64,000 nt of DNA from assembly GCA_000818945.1 (NCBI GenBank), contig KN805469.1, forward strand, positions 1 through 64,000, in the 5' to 3' direction. Of this stretch, positions 9,841 through 19,161 are shown in pieces. Position numbers and translations under genes: made by a program. The notes beneath the pieces were generated by a model that was given only the letters and a program-made list of their open reading frames with translations, searched no databases and had not been told where the DNA came from. Source of the stretch: Schizochytrium sp. CCTCC M209059. Its lineage: Eukaryota > Sar > Bigyra > Thraustochytrida > Thraustochytriidae. The number at the start of each line of letters is the position of its first letter. Position 1 is the first letter of the stretch.

Positions 9841-10400
9841 CATGACTACTATGGCGTTACTGGGGGTGATATAATCGTATCTGGCTCTGGAGACAGAACG
9901 GTGCGAATATGAGACGTCAGATCTGGTGAAATACAGTACATTCTCATACGACACTCTGGTGCTGTGCATGGTGGTATGGCGATCGAGGGCGATACGATCG
10001 ATTCTGGATCTTTGGTGCGCATTTAGTTGGACGAAAAGCGGCACGTTCTTAAAAAGTACTCTGATTTTGTCAGTAGCGTTGCGATCGAGGGTGATATTGT
10101 AATGTCTAGGTCATAGGACAAGACGATGCGGGCCTGGGTTGCTAGGGCGGGCAAGGAACAATATGGTCTCCAGGGGCACGTCTCCAAAACCAAAAGCGCG
10201 GCGATTGAAGGCAACACGATCATGCCTGGGTCTTCTGATGAGACGATGCATCTTTAGGACGCGAGATCAGGCGCGAATCAGCTTGTACTCCAAGGGCACT
10301 TCAGCAACGTTTATTGCATAGCGATGGGGTGCGACACTGTCGTCTCCGGATCCTCAGCGTATGGAGTGCTTCTTTGGGTGAAGAACGTCATTGTCTCAGT
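9841..10400 (+). pseudogene. Decayed WD40-repeat protein gene
   Basis: One continuous plus-strand frame reads as at least four degenerate WD40 repeats, recognisable by cores such as DIIVSGSGDRTVRI, VAIEGDIVMSRS, GNTIMPGSSDETM and CDTVVSGSS. The frame is broken by four stop codons: TGA 9910-9912, TAG 10024-10026, TAG 10114-10116 and TAG 10255-10257. Every stop sits where this repeat type normally has Trp (the RIWD and SGSWD positions), so each is explained by one G-to-A change in TGG. No frameshift is needed across the stretch. Neighbouring Met codons at usual Val positions and an Arg codon at a usual Gly position are also single G-to-A changes. No start codon or 5' end is identified. WD40 identity is strong; loss of function is inferred. 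Confidence 0.78.
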
Positions 10401-10880
10401 AGACACTCTGGCAGGGCGCACACGGTCGCGACTGGAAAAAGTACTAACCTTTCACAGTCATGGGATAACGCCCATCTTCGAGACGCCACAACTAATAATG
10501 ACTTGAAACCGAGCAAGACACGTTTTCCGGAAGCTTACAAGAATGCCCCTCTGATGATAAGAAAGGGTGCAAACCTGGATTCTCGAGATGGAACTGGCTC
10601 CACAGTGGACCACGTCGCAAGAGAAACAGTTCGACTTGGCAACCAACATCTTCGTACCGGCGACTCGAGCGGAGCTGATCACATTTTGCATGCACGTCAT
10701 GACGGGGGGATTTAACGAATCGGCACTGCAAGCGCCCTCCGCCCGTATCTCCTTTTCGGAATTTTCTGTGTGGATAAAATACGAAAGGTCCAAAGTTGTC
10801 TTTGCGAGCCGAACAATTCATGTATATATTTCTTTATCTCTTATCTGATGATAGGGCCCTGGGGAAACTCGAAAGCGAGC
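10401..10880 (+). other. Probable continuation of the WD40 relic, then intergenic
   Basis: Beyond the last clear repeat, fragments resembling a blade end can be read (for example VQTWILEME near 10570), but the match is too weak to call. The remainder separates the relic from the minus-strand coiled-coil gene ending at 10881. Confidence 0.3.
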
Positions 10881-12566
10881 CTACGATGATGATGATGAGG
10901 AAGACGCCGCGCCGGGCGCATCGCAAATGAGAAGCGGATTGTCCTCTCGCATGTGATCCAAAATGTTGAAAATCTGCCTTTTCCGCGTTCCTTGTATGTC
11001 CTTGTCGGTGAGATCCACAGCGTCTAGGATCTTGGTGGCGATTACTTGATGTAGGGCTTCCACGTTTCCCTCCTTGCGAGTGAGAAGATCTTTGTAGGCT
11101 TTTCCGCCTGGAGCAAGACCGCAACCGCGAATAATGTCGGCGATTAACTTGCCGGGGGCATCTTTTTTCTTCTCGGCATGTTTCCATCTCACCTCGTTTT
11201 TCTGCAGAGCAGTTTTTACCTCTTCTGGGAGATAGTCGATGCCATGCTTCAGGACGTAGTTTGCCTCCACAGAACCCTGCTTATCATAGTCGTACAGGAT
11301 TGTTAACCCGGAAACAAAGTTTGCAGCAAGGTGGTTGGCCGAGGCCCAACGTTGCTGCCGTTGAAGCTCCTGTGCTTCCGCCTTTGCCTTCTCTGCTGCC
11401 TTCTGTGCCTCCTTTGCTGCAGCCTCTGCATCCTTTGCTGCCTTCTCTGCCTTGAGAGTATCCTCGCGCACTTTCTGCAGCTCCATCTCTTGCTTTTCTT
11501 TGAGCTTCTGCATTATACCGCTCTTATCTGCGTTGTAGCTTTCGACGATAGCCTTGTCAAGCCCCGATCGCAGTTCCGTAATCTCCTTGTTGATCGTGGC
11601 CAGTTGCTTCTTAAGCGCCTCGAGACGTTGCAGCCTTCTTGTCGCGTTTGTGGCGACCTCTCGCACGTCTGCGGTCTCTGCCGAACTTGACGAGCTGGTG
11701 CTCGCAGCCGGCATCGAATTGTTTGCCACTTTGGTGAGACTGGCTTTCGAGCTGGTGGCTGCGCTCCTTGTAGACCTCGGCGTGGTTTTGGCGATAGGTC
11801 GAGCATTGTCTCGGGACCTTCTCGACGAGCTCGAAGAAGTGCTCGCATGCTGCATTCTCGTCTCTCTGCTGGAGCGGCCGGCTTCGGACCCGGACGAATC
11901 TGACTCACCGCGCTTAGAATCAGACTCGAAATCAGCCGCAGCATTAGAAGCAGCATCGGACGCAGCATTACGAGCAGCAGAAGGATCAATGCTCAAGTGC
12001 TGGACTCTGTCGTTAACGTTCTCGAGTTCTTCATTATCAGGAATAGCTTTTTCTAGCTTCTCAAGCTTTTTCTCCACGGCCTTCTTCTCTTCCATCTTGT
12101 CAGCCAGCTTCGTTTCAAGATCAACAATCGTGGCGTACATGGCCGTCACTTGACATCTGGCGGCACGAACTCCTTCTTCTTGTTCCAACGTATTGGCCTC
12201 CAACTGCTTGATCAATTCGCGACTGTTTCGAAGTGACAAATGGACACCATTCAACGTCTTAATAGGTTCGGACGCTGATGCCAAATCAACGACCTTGCGT
12301 CTCTTCGCTTCATTGTTGTTTTTGACGGACTTGCTGTCTTCAGGTGAGTCTTTGAACGAATCATTGGCGGTCTTCTTGATATCATCGTCGCACAAATCGA
12401 CGACCTCCTTAAGAGAATCGTTCTTTTCGCCCGTGCTGCAGACCACACTCGAAGCATCGTCGCTTATACCGCTAGCTCTCGTGGACGCAGTGGCGACAGA
12501 GTCATTGTCTGTCTCGGGGGCCCGCTCCTTGCGCTTGCGTGGCTGCTTTCCGGGATCCCTTGCCAT
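10881..12566 (-). CDS. Coiled-coil protein of unknown function
   Basis: A 561-residue hydrophilic protein that I do not recognise. The N terminus is basic (RKRKERAPE, NLS-like), followed by Ser/Asp-rich sequence. A first heptad-rich segment lies near residues 110-195, a Ser-rich disordered middle carries many SR/SS runs, and a long charged coiled coil (about residues 315-410) is full of KAEKAAKDAEAAAKEAQ-type repeats. A folded-looking C-terminal domain of about 140 residues follows, ending in a Ser run. The C-terminal part (from RWASANHLAANFV onward) contains conserved-looking hydrophobics and could be the functional domain. The frame extends upstream only through a TTG; ATG 12566 is the first true start. 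It is single-exon. A nuclear or chromatin role is a guess from composition only. Confidence 0.65.
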   Translation of the reverse strand: MARDPGKQPRKRKERAPETDNDSVATASTRASGISDDASSVVCSTGEKNDSLKEVVDLCDDDIKKTANDSFKDSPEDSKSVKNNNEAKRRKVVDLASASEPIKTLNGVHLSLRNSRELIKQLEANTLEQEEGVRAARCQVTAMYATIVDLETKLADKMEEKKAVEKKLEKLEKAIPDNEELENVNDRVQHLSIDPSAARNAASDAASNAAADFESDSKRGESDSSGSEAGRSSRETRMQHASTSSSSSRRSRDNARPIAKTTPRSTRSAATSSKASLTKVANNSMPAASTSSSSSAETADVREVATNATRRLQRLEALKKQLATINKEITELRSGLDKAIVESYNADKSGIMQKLKEKQEMELQKVREDTLKAEKAAKDAEAAAKEAQKAAEKAKAEAQELQRQQRWASANHLAANFVSGLTILYDYDKQGSVEANYVLKHGIDYLPEEVKTALQKNEVRWKHAEKKKDAPGKLIADIIRGCGLAPGGKAYKDLLTRKEGNVEALHQVIATKILDAVDLTDKDIQGTRKRQIFNILDHMREDNPLLICDAPGAASSSSSSS

Positions 12567-13041
12567 GGCAATGTCGAGGCTGTAGGAGTTGATGCGCTTT
12601 CGACGAAGGTGTTTCGGATCTGCAGCCAAACATCTCCTGGGCCGAAAAGTGCTTCAGTGGAGGGGCAGTACTCCATTGCAGAGACAGAACACTGTCCCTT
12701 CGCCCTCTCTCTCTTAAAGCTCCAGTAAGGATACCATGTTGCATTTACGTTTGGAAAACAGTGAGCGAAGGAAGGGAGAACGCTTTCCCTGATATCTTGA
12801 GCGAGTCCACAGTTCGACAAGCTATAAGTGGACGACGCACGAACGCAGTCTCACCAGACTCCATTCAGATTTCTATGAAGACTGTAAGACTCGTTGGCAG
12901 TGAACATCAGAGTAAGGACACTGGGCGATGCGCAGAGGTGCTCCTCTGGAGCCAAGGGCGTCCGTCGGAGACTTCAATCGTCATCAGACGAAAGCAACGA
13001 CGTCGTGTCGGGTGGGAGCATCAGCAGCAGCCTGCGCCTGG

Positions 13042-13355
13042 GAAGATGAGGAGTTCTCAGACGCGAAGAGGCCGAAAGATGGATGCACACTTGCCGCTCT
13101 CATTCCACTCTCAAAAAGCGTTCACGGTGGGATTTTCAAGAGCAGAGCAAACAGCCTTTGTTTGCGACAGCAGAGTGGAGGCAGCATGCGTCTAGGAAGA
13201 CGAGGAACTTTCCTCTTCACACGAAGGCGTGAAGATGGATGCACTCGCCGCTCTCGTCACGATCTCACCCTCAAATCGTGTTTCGAATTTGCTGAAGGAG
13301 CAGAGCGAACAAGCCCGGCTCAGCTTTGTTTGCGACAGCAGAGTGGAGGTGGATG
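13042..13355 (+). repeat. Degenerate tandem repeat, two units of about 155 bp
   Basis: Unit 1 (about 13042-13189) and unit 2 (about 13197-13350) share a GAAGA(T/C)GAGGA start, the block AAGATGGATGCAC, and a common end TTTGTTTGCGACAGCAGAG. In translation both give KMDA... and FVCDSRVE. A weaker third echo may lie near 13520-13560. Frames are not shared cleanly and stops intervene, so this is likely an eroded coding repeat. The flanking 12567-13041 and 13356-13880 show no supported gene. Confidence 0.55.
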
Positions 13356-13880
13356 GCGTCGCCGCTGGCCGCGACCCTTTGCCTGGCTTGACAGGTTGTT
13401 CGGCAGTCTGACGGACGAGCCTTCATCATAATTACAAGAGCTGTCGTGACCCTTGTCGAGCTATTGGTGACATACCAAATCGCCTTGACGCAGGCTGCTA
13501 AAGCCTGACAGCCCTGACTGCGCGATAGCATAGCGGAGGGGGACCGCATCGGCGCGAGATTGCGGCGACGTAGGCCGCCGAGAGATCGCTAAGCCAGCTC
13601 TGCGAGCGTGCAACCACTGGCAGCAGCGACACGGCAGTGTTCCATCATTGCCGTTGGCTTCAGACTTCACCTTCTCTGACGCCTGTTAAGAACGTCGGAA
13701 AGCGTACCGAGGAATTGGACGCCCGCTTCTTTCGTCTCCGCCGCCCCTGCGCCTGCCTGCTTTTCCGTAGCGCAGCATCGAACGCAGACTCGCGAGTACA
13801 ACGAGCGAGGCGGCTTGTAGGCGACTTTGACAGAACGACAGTGACCCTTGAGAGGGTCAAAAACTTGAGCTTCTTCAAGA

Positions 13881-14990
13881 ATGCAAATGCAAGACCATAT
13901 TGTCTTTCTCCCTGAAGAGGAATTCGTCTATCCGCCGCTGAGTATCTTGCTTCGATATCTTGAGGTCGATTCGCTTCGAAAGCTTTTCCTTAAGAGCCGT
14001 GGTAAGTCTACGCTGTTTCGAAAGCTTTGTCTGCGTGAATATCACCCGGACAAGCTTTTCGCTAGAGGCGAATCGATCAATCATTCGGCCTTTGTAGAAG
14101 TTGGAAAGGCCATCACCCTCTTATTGGCGCATCTAGGGCCTCACTGGCCGCAATTTATGAAGTATATCGATGCCCATGCATCATGGCCAACGCGTCGCAG
14201 AGCACAAGCCGAACGTTGTCGGCAACGTATATTGGCTGAGGAATCTCAGCTACAACTCGGAAAGAGCACCCTTTCACAGGCATCAGACACGGACGAAGCT
14301 GGAGATAACCCAGACGGGAGCGAAGCTGGAGAGATTGTGATCGAAAAAGACGATCAACCAGACCGGCCGAAAGCCGGAAGCGACTCTGTCTCCTCCATTC
14401 ATTTCTCTAGTACATCATTGGACCGACCTCGTCGAAAAGCAGCCATAAAAGCGCGTGAGGTGTTTCGCCAGGCAGAGAAAATGACTGCTATTGCTTCGGG
14501 CCGTAACGACGAGCAGGATGGTGTATCCAAGCACCAATTTGCAAAGGGAAAAAATGACAAAAATCGAACGAAGAAGGCGACCAGCGAAACGATTGCGCCA
14601 AAGAAATCCTCGATGCCAACTCCACCCTCGCCTTCTTGCGGGTTACAGGCCCAAAGAGAATTTTGGCTCGCCCATGAACCAAAATTGAAAAAGGCGCTGC
14701 AACGTGTAGAAGACTACAAGGCTAACACGCACGTATTGAATCCATACGTCACTTTTACAAATTCGAATCGAAATTGGATTCTTGCAAGCAGAAAAGTGGC
14801 TTTTCTGAAGGAGCCACGCACGGCTAAAGCGATGAAGCTTTTTGAGAAGAAAGGAGTTGACAACTTTTTTCGGGGAACGATAGTATCAAATGAAGATCCG
14901 GCTATTTTAAGATGGTTAATTCAAGAGCTACGCTTCGACGTTGCAAAAAAGGACATTAAGAGGTTGGAGGCAGCAATCAGAGAGCGCTAG
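13881..14990 (+). CDS. Conserved-looking hypothetical basic protein
   Basis: A 369-residue protein that I do not recognise. The N-terminal 100 residues look folded (hydrophobic and aromatic residues in HIVFLPEEEFVYPP and AITLLLAHLGPHW). The middle (about 125-250) is disordered and rich in Asp, Glu, Ser and Lys with a Lys/Arg stretch. The C-terminal 130 residues again look folded (NPYVTFTNSNRNWILASRK), ending in a charged helix. No membrane segment or known catalytic motif is seen. Start ATG 13881 is followed by a second ATG two codons later. It converges with beta-tubulin, with AATAAA at about 15182 in the 3' region. Confidence 0.65.
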   Translation: MQMQDHIVFLPEEEFVYPPLSILLRYLEVDSLRKLFLKSRGKSTLFRKLCLREYHPDKLFARGESINHSAFVEVGKAITLLLAHLGPHWPQFMKYIDAHASWPTRRRAQAERCRQRILAEESQLQLGKSTLSQASDTDEAGDNPDGSEAGEIVIEKDDQPDRPKAGSDSVSSIHFSSTSLDRPRRKAAIKAREVFRQAEKMTAIASGRNDEQDGVSKHQFAKGKNDKNRTKKATSETIAPKKSSMPTPPSPSCGLQAQREFWLAHEPKLKKALQRVEDYKANTHVLNPYVTFTNSNRNWILASRKVAFLKEPRTAKAMKLFEKKGVDNFFRGTIVSNEDPAILRWLIQELRFDVAKKDIKRLEAAIRER

Positions 14991-15267
14991 AGCCCATGAT
15001 GCAACACCAGCATGTACTGAAAATCAAGCAGCGGCATTCGACTCATTTTTTGGCGAGTATCTGCATTCAACGCTTTGTGACGATCCCATGACGCAAAAAG
15101 TAATAAAAGAAGAACGTCATGAGTGCAGCACGGAATGTAATTTGCGTTTGTCTTTTTCTTTCTTGTGGAGTTTGATCGATCAATAAATGAAGCCGCGCGC
15201 AGAAACAATGACTGAAATATAAACAAGGAGAATGTGTGTGTGCAGGTATTTATTTTATTCGAACATT

Positions 15268-16599
15268 TTAGTACTCTTCCTCATCCTCGTCAAACTCGCC
15301 CTCCTCCTCGGCGGTGGCGTCCTGGTACTGCTGGTACTCGGAGACAAGATCGTTCATGTTCGACTCGGCCTCGGTGAACTCCATCTCGTCCATACCCTCG
15401 CCGGTGTACCAGTGAAGGAAGGCCTTGCGGCGGAACATGCTGGTGAACTGCTCGGACACACGCTTGAACATCTCCTGGACGGCGGTGGTGTTGCCGATAA
15501 AGGTGCACGACATCTTGAGGCCCTTGGGGGGGATGTCACACACGGAGGACTTGATGTTGTTGGGGATCCACTCGACAAAGTAGCTCGAGTTCTTGTTCTG
15601 CACGTTGAGCATCTGCTCATCAACCTCCTTGGTCGACATGCGGCCGCGGAAGAGGGTGGTGGCGGTGAGGTAGCGGCCGTGGCGGGGATCGGCGGCGCAC
15701 ATCATGTTCTTGGCATCAAAGGCCTGCTGGGTCAGCTCCGGCACGGTGAGGGCACGGTACTGCTGCGAGCCGCGCGAGGTGAGGGGCGAGAAGCCAATCA
15801 TGAAGAAGTGGAGGCGGGGGAAGGGGATGAGGTTGACGGCGAGCTTGCGAAGATCAGAGTTGAGCTGACCAGGGAAGCGAAGGCAGCAAGTGCAGCCCGA
15901 CATGGCAGCGCACACAAGGTGGTTAAGGTCACCGTAGGTCGGGGTGGTGAGCTTGAGGGTGCGGAAGCAGATGTCGTAGAGGGCCTCGTTATCGAGAACC
16001 ATGACCTCATCGGCGTTCTCGACGAGCTGGTGCACGGAGAGGGTGGCGTTGTAGGGCTCGACGACGGTGTCGGAGACCTTGGGGGAGGGCACAATCGAGA
16101 AGGTCAGCATGATGCGGTCAGGGTACTCCTCGCGGATCTTGCTGATGAGGAGCGTGCCCATACCGGAGCCGGTACCGCCACCAAGCGAGTGGGTGATCTG
16201 GAAGCCCTGAAGGCAGTCGCACGACTCGGCCTCCTTACGGACGACGTCAAGGACGGAGTCAATGAGCTCAGCGCCCTCGGTGTAGTGGCCCTTGGCCCAG
16301 TTGTTGCCAGCACCGCTCTGGCCAAAGACAAAGTTGTCGGGACGGAAGATCTGGCCAAAGGGACCAGCGCGGACAGAGTCCATGGTACCTGGCTCGAGAT
16401 CCATGAGGATGGCGCGGGGCACGTAGCGGCCGCCGGTGGCCTCGTTGAAGTACACGTTGATGCGCTCGAGCTGGAGATCCGAGTCACCATGGTACGAGCC
16501 GGTGGGGTCGATGCCGTGCTCGTCGGAGATGACCTCCCAGAACTTGGCACCGACCTGGTTGCCGCACTGGCCACCCTGAATGTGAACAATCTCGCGCAT
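15268..16599 (-). CDS. TUBB: Beta-tubulin
   Basis: A 443-residue, full-length beta-tubulin, the GTP-exchanging subunit of the microtubule dimer. It starts with the MREI autoregulatory tetrapeptide and the GGQCGNQ loop, carries the tubulin GTP signature GGGTGSGMG at about residues 140-148, and ends in a Glu/Asp-rich tail (EEEGEFDEDEEEY), the usual target for polyglutamylation. The frame is open upstream into the 5' leader, but ATG 16599 is the conserved start. No intron is present. Strong codon bias (C/G-ending codons) produces a 473-codon antisense open frame that is not a gene. The upstream leader reaches a (TTTCC)n array about 160 bases away. The TTLL protein encoded at 7669-9726 is a plausible modifier of this protein. 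Confidence 0.98.
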   Translation of the reverse strand: MREIVHIQGGQCGNQVGAKFWEVISDEHGIDPTGSYHGDSDLQLERINVYFNEATGGRYVPRAILMDLEPGTMDSVRAGPFGQIFRPDNFVFGQSGAGNNWAKGHYTEGAELIDSVLDVVRKEAESCDCLQGFQITHSLGGGTGSGMGTLLISKIREEYPDRIMLTFSIVPSPKVSDTVVEPYNATLSVHQLVENADEVMVLDNEALYDICFRTLKLTTPTYGDLNHLVCAAMSGCTCCLRFPGQLNSDLRKLAVNLIPFPRLHFFMIGFSPLTSRGSQQYRALTVPELTQQAFDAKNMMCAADPRHGRYLTATTLFRGRMSTKEVDEQMLNVQNKNSSYFVEWIPNNIKSSVCDIPPKGLKMSCTFIGNTTAVQEMFKRVSEQFTSMFRRKAFLHWYTGEGMDEMEFTEAESNMNDLVSEYQQYQDATAEEEGEFDEDEEEY

Positions 16600-16755
16600 T
16601 GTGCTTGTTTGTGTGTGTGTTTTTACTTGGGTATGTGCTTCGTTACTTGCTAAAGAGCAAGATTTGCTTTTGTCTGTAATTTCATAGAAGCCCATGTAAC
16701 ACACGAGTGAGTCAGTCAGTCACTTGTCCGCTTTCAAGCTTCATAGTCCACTTCT

Positions 16756-17285
16756 TTTCCTTTCCTTTCCTTTCCTTTCCTTTCCTTTCCTTTCCTTTCC
16801 TTTCCCGTCCAAGTCGTTCCTTTCCTTTCCTTTCCTTTCCTTTCCTTTCCTTTCCTTTCCTTTCCTTTCCTTTCCTTTCCTTTCCTTTCCTTTCCTTTCC
16901 TTTCCTTTCCTTTCCTTTCCTTTCCTTTCCTTTCCTTTCCTTTCCTTTCCTTTCCTTTCCTTTCCTTTCCTTTCCTTTCCTTTCCTTTCCTTTCCTTTCC
17001 TTTCCTTTCCTTTCCTTTCCTTTCCTTTCCTTTCCTTTCCTTTCCTTTCCTTTCCTTTCCTTTCCTTTCCTTTCCTTTCCTTTCCTTTCCTTTCCTTTCC
17101 TTTCCTTTCCTTTCCTTTCCTTTCCTTTCCTTTCCTTTCCTTTCCTTTCCTTTCCTTTCCTTTCCTTTCCTTTCCTTTCCTTTCCTTTCCTTTCCTTTCC
17201 TTTCCTTTCCTTTCCTTTCCTTTCCTTTCCTTTCCTTTCCTTTCCTTTCCTTTCCTTTCCTTTCCTTTCCTTTCCTTTCCTTTCC
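16756..17285. repeat. (TTTCC)n pentanucleotide array with an internal 14-bp spacer
   Basis: About 530 bp of almost perfect TTTCC repeats. The array is interrupted once near 16805-16816 by CCCGTCCAAGTCGT, and the same 14-mer forms its right boundary (about 17284-17297). Polypyrimidine on the plus strand, polypurine on the minus strand, so triplex (H-DNA) formation is possible. Long open frames across it on both strands (Phe-Leu-Ser or Lys-Glu-Arg-Gly repeats) are artefacts of the 5-base period. Confidence 0.95.
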
Positions 17286-17297
17286 CGTCCAAGTCGT

Positions 17298-19068
17298 CTT
17301 CCTCGTCGCTGGCAAGGCTTTGCCTCCTGCTTGTTTCCCCTCATCCGAGCATTCGCGCATCTCGGTCTTCAACCGAGCTATGTCCAAGCCCTGCGCGAGA
17401 CGACCAGCCTCAAGACGACGCCAACGCCGCGCGCCTGCCTGCCTGCCTACCCGCGCTCGCCTATGCAGGCCGCGCCTTTCTGCGCCAAACGTACGTGTCT
17501 CTTGTGTGGTTTGAAGTCTGCTGCCGCGGGATTGGTCGCCGTCGCCGCTGCCGGACGTTTGGCGCCGCGGGCCCCTCTCGCGCACCCTCATTCCACTGGT
17601 CGTGGCCCCCTCCACGTCGACCTGCGCAACGCACAGATTCCGCAGTGGCTCCTCTCAAGCTTTTTGTATGAGATGTGTCTAGACCAGTCCAGTGAAAAGA
17701 GAGGAACATTGGGATTGCCGTCGAGCAGATTGTCACTGTGAAAATAGATTTTTTTCGCCAGACGGGTGGTCGATCGCTTGAAAATATTTTGAATTCGGTG
17801 TCCATGCCCTGGGAGGAAGTTGTCTTTTTTAACATCAGTGAACACTAGTGACAACCACTAAAAGGGACTCGTAACCGACACATAATATGGACTGCGCAAC
17901 TCACGCAACGGTACAAAGTGGTCTAAACGCATCCCTGTCCGAGCATGTGCGCGTCACAGATAAGTCGGAAATCGAGGAACTGCCTGGGTCTCGGGACCGG
18001 TCAGCGTCGGGTTGACTGGTGATGGAGGGCGCGCTCGTCTTCGCCAGGGCAATGCGCGAGCAATTAACCGTCAGGAAAAGAGATGGAGGGGGCTGACGTG
18101 AAGCCAGCGGTGACGCACACGTTTTAATTTTATTTTTACCCATCAGTGGTTGTGATGTATGGATGAATAACACGACAAGGAGTTGACCAACCCCTCATCA
18201 TCATGGTGAGCGATCGCCATGACTTGTGCGCATAAACTAGCAGGCTCAAATAGGTGGCGAGACATTGGACGGACACGGTGGATGTCGCAGGAGGCGATGG
18301 CCTGGCGTTCGCTGGCCCGAGACGGGGCCCAAGTCCCAACGCAACGCTCAAGCCCTGCGTCCCGCTAACGGTAGACTCGATCCGAGACGAATTGTTACTC
18401 CCGGGGATGGTGCGCGTCAGAGTCGAGGGGTGTTAGGGGCTGGCTACATGGCGCCTCCGGCCAACCCGTAGGGACCAAGAGGCTTGAAGTTGGTTGGTGG
18501 GCCAGTAGGCTGGAAGACTGGCCTGAACGTCAAGACATTTATTGCACCAACATCATTTAGAAACGATCCCAGCGATGACAGGAAGTGAGTAGATAGGCCT
18601 AGTTTTGGGGAAGGAGTGACTCCATGCACGGAGATTTAGATGACGAAGAGGGATTGACTGCAAGAATGTAGTGAGGCTTGTCTTGGTTTCGTGAAAACCC
18701 ATTGATGAATTGCGCTGTCTTTACGCTAACGAACATCCTGGTCTGGGATATCATTTTCTTTCGAATGAACCTAGCAGTGCAAAGAAATAAGAATGCCTGG
18801 CTGTTGCTTGCTCGAGCCCGCTGTTATTACGTCGCGTAGTAGGCCTATGGATCCACCAATTTTTTCCCTTCCCCTTCGGCACTCAAGAGGGTCTCATGTA
18901 CAAAAGGAGAGCTCGCTTGCCAAGCAAGTAGAAGATCATCTCTGCGTGCGCGCGCGGCGTGGCAGGAGACCTCGCAGGAGCGGTGGGCAGCGGTACGCGG
19001 GCTTGGAGTTCGTTTGCGGGCACTGCAGCGCGCCGAGGCGCTCGGCAGGCAATCTCGACCGCCGTAAA
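17298..19068. other. Gene-poor stretch
   Basis: No gene is supported. A minus-strand open stretch at 18444-18629 ends in a Pro/Gly-rich, exon-like tail (GPPTNFKPLGPYGLAGGAM) but has no ATG in frame and no clear splice partner. Short GC-rich frames near 17464 have no family signature. Confidence 0.4.

Positions 19069-19119
<51 letters not shown>
19069..19119. repeat. (GGCA)n microsatellite
   Basis: About 13 tandem GGCA units immediately upstream (about 40 bases) of the DEK-C/HIRIP3-like start codon, so probably in its 5' leader or promoter. Confidence 0.9.
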
Positions 19120-19161
19120 CCGGTGGAAGCGCACGGAACGAGAGCAAGCCGATAAGGGGTC

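Noticed and set aside
15232..16653. 473-codon plus-strand frame opposite beta-tubulin
   Set aside because: Antisense shadow caused by strong codon bias; exact overlap with a certain gene and no domain of its own.
16707..17741. Long open frames on both strands through the TTTCC array
   Set aside because: They arise because the 5-base unit has no stop in any frame; translation is a monotonous repeat with no conserved domain.
18444..18629. Minus-strand stretch with an exon-like Pro/Gly tail
   Set aside because: No ATG in frame, no paired splice sites and no recognised family; kept only as a note.
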